Below are positions 63,089 to 64,000 of a DNA stretch of 64,000 bases, in pieces. Position numbers and translations under genes: made by a program. Each line of letters starts with the position of its first letter. Positions within the stretch are counted from its first letter, which is position 1. Origin of the DNA: Rhodothalassiaceae bacterium (GTDB taxonomy: Bacteria; Pseudomonadota; Alphaproteobacteria; Sphingomonadales; Rhodothalassiaceae); NCBI GenBank assembly GCA_026004935.1, contig BPKC01000001.1, positions 1,961,491 through 2,025,490 of the forward strand, in the 5' to 3' direction. The notes beneath the pieces are model-generated. The model did no database searches and was not told the origin of the DNA. It worked only from the letters and a program-made list of their open reading frames with translations.

Positions 63089-64000
63089 CTAGCGCAGGCG
63101 GCCGCTGTGCTGGGGCGCGCGGAAGATGGCGTTCGCGATCAGAAGGTCCAGGCCGTCCTGATAGGCGCGCGCCGGCTGATCCTCGGTGATCGCGATCACG
63201 AAGCCCGCGCCCTTGCGTGCGATCATCGCATAGGGATGGAAGGCCGCAAGCCGGGCGCCATCGGGCCAGAGCACGCCGGATGCGGGCTGGCGGTCGGCCG
63301 GGGCGTAGCGGATGACGTTGCGCCCTTCGTCCACCGCCAGCGGCCGCCAGATGCGGTTCAGCATCGCCAGCGGATGGACCGTGGGCTTGAGCCCCGCCGC
63401 GAGCCAGTGGTCGCCGTCCACCACCGCGGTCATCAGCGCGCCGGCTGCAAGCGGCGGCCGCGGCTCCGCCATGCCGATCCGCGCGCGATAGGCATCCTCG
63501 TCGGCGATGGCGGCATCGCCATCCGGGCGCTCGCCCTTCTCGGGCTTCTGCCCCTCGCCTTCGGGCCGGGCGAGATCGTTCCGGCTTGGCAGAAGCCCGA
63601 CATTCTCGGCGGCGAGCCAGTCGAGGGCGCCGGCGAAACCGACCACGACGCCGCCGTTTTCCACCCACGCCTTCAGGCGCGCGGCGAAGGCCTCGTCCAG
63701 CGTCCCGCCGTAGCGGCCGTCGGGCAGCAGCAGCACGTCGTAGCGCGCAAGATCGAGGTCCGCGAGCCGGGCGCCCCGCACCGGGATCACCGGCCAGCGG
63801 AACCGCCGCTCGATGATGTGGCGCAGGCCGCCGGCGCTGGTCGGCTGCGTCGGCCGGTCCCAGGCGAGCACGACCCGCGGAGCCGGGACACTGAGGCTCT
63901 TGCGCGAACCGAAGCTCGGGCCCTCGTCCACCCATGTGGCGGAAAGCGCCACATGGGGCGCACCGGTATCCGAGAGAGCCGCGGCCAGCCTGCCGCGCGC
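63089..64000 (-). CDS. C-terminal part of a probable M14-family metallopeptidase
   Basis: The frame is open from the window end to the stop at 63089, giving the last 303 residues. The visible part begins in VALSATWVDEGPSFGS and continues with PRVVLAWDRPTQPTSAGGLR, then a Rossmann-like segment LARYDVLLLPDGRYGG and AWVENGGVVVGFAG, as in a class I glutamine-amidotransferase-like domain. I associate this C-terminal domain with large exported zinc carboxypeptidases of the M14 family; the catalytic part would lie outside the window. A GTG at 63952 could look like a start but is internal. Confidence 0.6.
   Translation of the reverse strand, partial: ARGRLAAALSDTGAPHVALSATWVDEGPSFGSRKSLSVPAPRVVLAWDRPTQPTSAGGLRHIIERRFRWPVIPVRGARLADLDLARYDVLLLPDGRYGGTLDEAFAARLKAWVENGGVVVGFAGALDWLAAENVGLLPSRNDLARPEGEGQKPEKGERPDGDAAIADEDAYRARIGMAEPRPPLAAGALMTAVVDGDHWLAAGLKPTVHPLAMLNRIWRPLAVDEGRNVIRYAPADRQPASGVLWPDGARLAAFHPYAMIARKGAGFVIAITEDQPARAYQDGLDLLIANAIFRAPQHSGRLR

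Overview
The window is high-GC DNA from a free-living, aerobic to nitrate-respiring member of the Alphaproteobacteria. I cannot name the genus. The placement rests on the block BamE / ubiquinol-cytochrome c chaperone (CBP3) / DUF177 / plsX / fabH, on the neighbourhood CorC-like / aroB / aroK / small membrane protein / xerD, and on the general gene style. Almost every strong call here comes from family motifs read by eye; no database search was run.

Layout. 0-6 kb: the end of a polyamine ABC transporter (two permeases) followed by putrescine-utilisation enzymes (PuuB-, PuuC- and PuuA-like) and a pseudouridine synthase. 6-9.8 kb: a four-PAS hybrid histidine kinase and an OmpR-type response regulator. 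10.2-15 kb (minus strand): a large exported beta-propeller/amidohydrolase with a coupled small exported protein, and a DUF2189 membrane protein. 16.5-23.2 kb: CorC/CNNM-type protein, aroB and aroK on minus; then a 47-residue membrane protein, a large exported alpha-helical protein and xerD on plus. 24.2-28.2 kb: bamE (minus), then CBP3, DUF177, plsX and fabH (plus). 29.3-42 kb: an EEP-fold phosphoesterase, then a nitrate-respiration island (outer-membrane barrel, mobA, narK1, narK2, narGHJI) with two exact FNR-type boxes. 42-54 kb: a phenylacetyl-CoA catabolic cluster, paaZ / 3-oxoadipyl-CoA thiolase / paaK / paaABCDE plus an EthD-like gene on minus, and paaG and paaX on plus. 54-64 kb: a Cys/His-rich exported protein with a TonB-dependent receptor, a lone motA, an exported protein of unknown function, a redoxin next to a DsbD/ScsB-type reductase, and the end of what looks like an M14 metallopeptidase running off the window.

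The most striking feature is not a gene. All six intergenic intervals longer than about 400 bp (roughly 6.5 kb in total) are filled with arrays of one family of palindromic elements. Each element is about 28-30 bp, with an asymmetric CGTC end and CCAG end and a hairpin stem. I counted about 74 full copies by hand. They fall into at least four subtypes whose stems differ by matched changes in both arms, so pairing is kept while sequence changes. The elements are stacked into larger tandem units with periods of about 41, 117, 175, 182 and 209 bp. One ~320 bp block occurs in near-identical inverted copies on both sides of the corC-aroBK-xerD segment. Tracts of a 7-bp repeat (YGRYGAC) sit at or inside three of the arrays. 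This is a REP/BIME-like family. No REP-associated transposase is visible in the window.

How the genes work together: polyamines and phenylacetate are the carbon/nitrogen substrates suggested here. Respiration can switch to nitrate under FNR-type control. MobA supplies the guanylylated cofactor NarG needs. The remaining blocks are housekeeping (shikimate pathway, phospholipid/fatty-acid initiation, outer-membrane assembly, chromosome dimer resolution).
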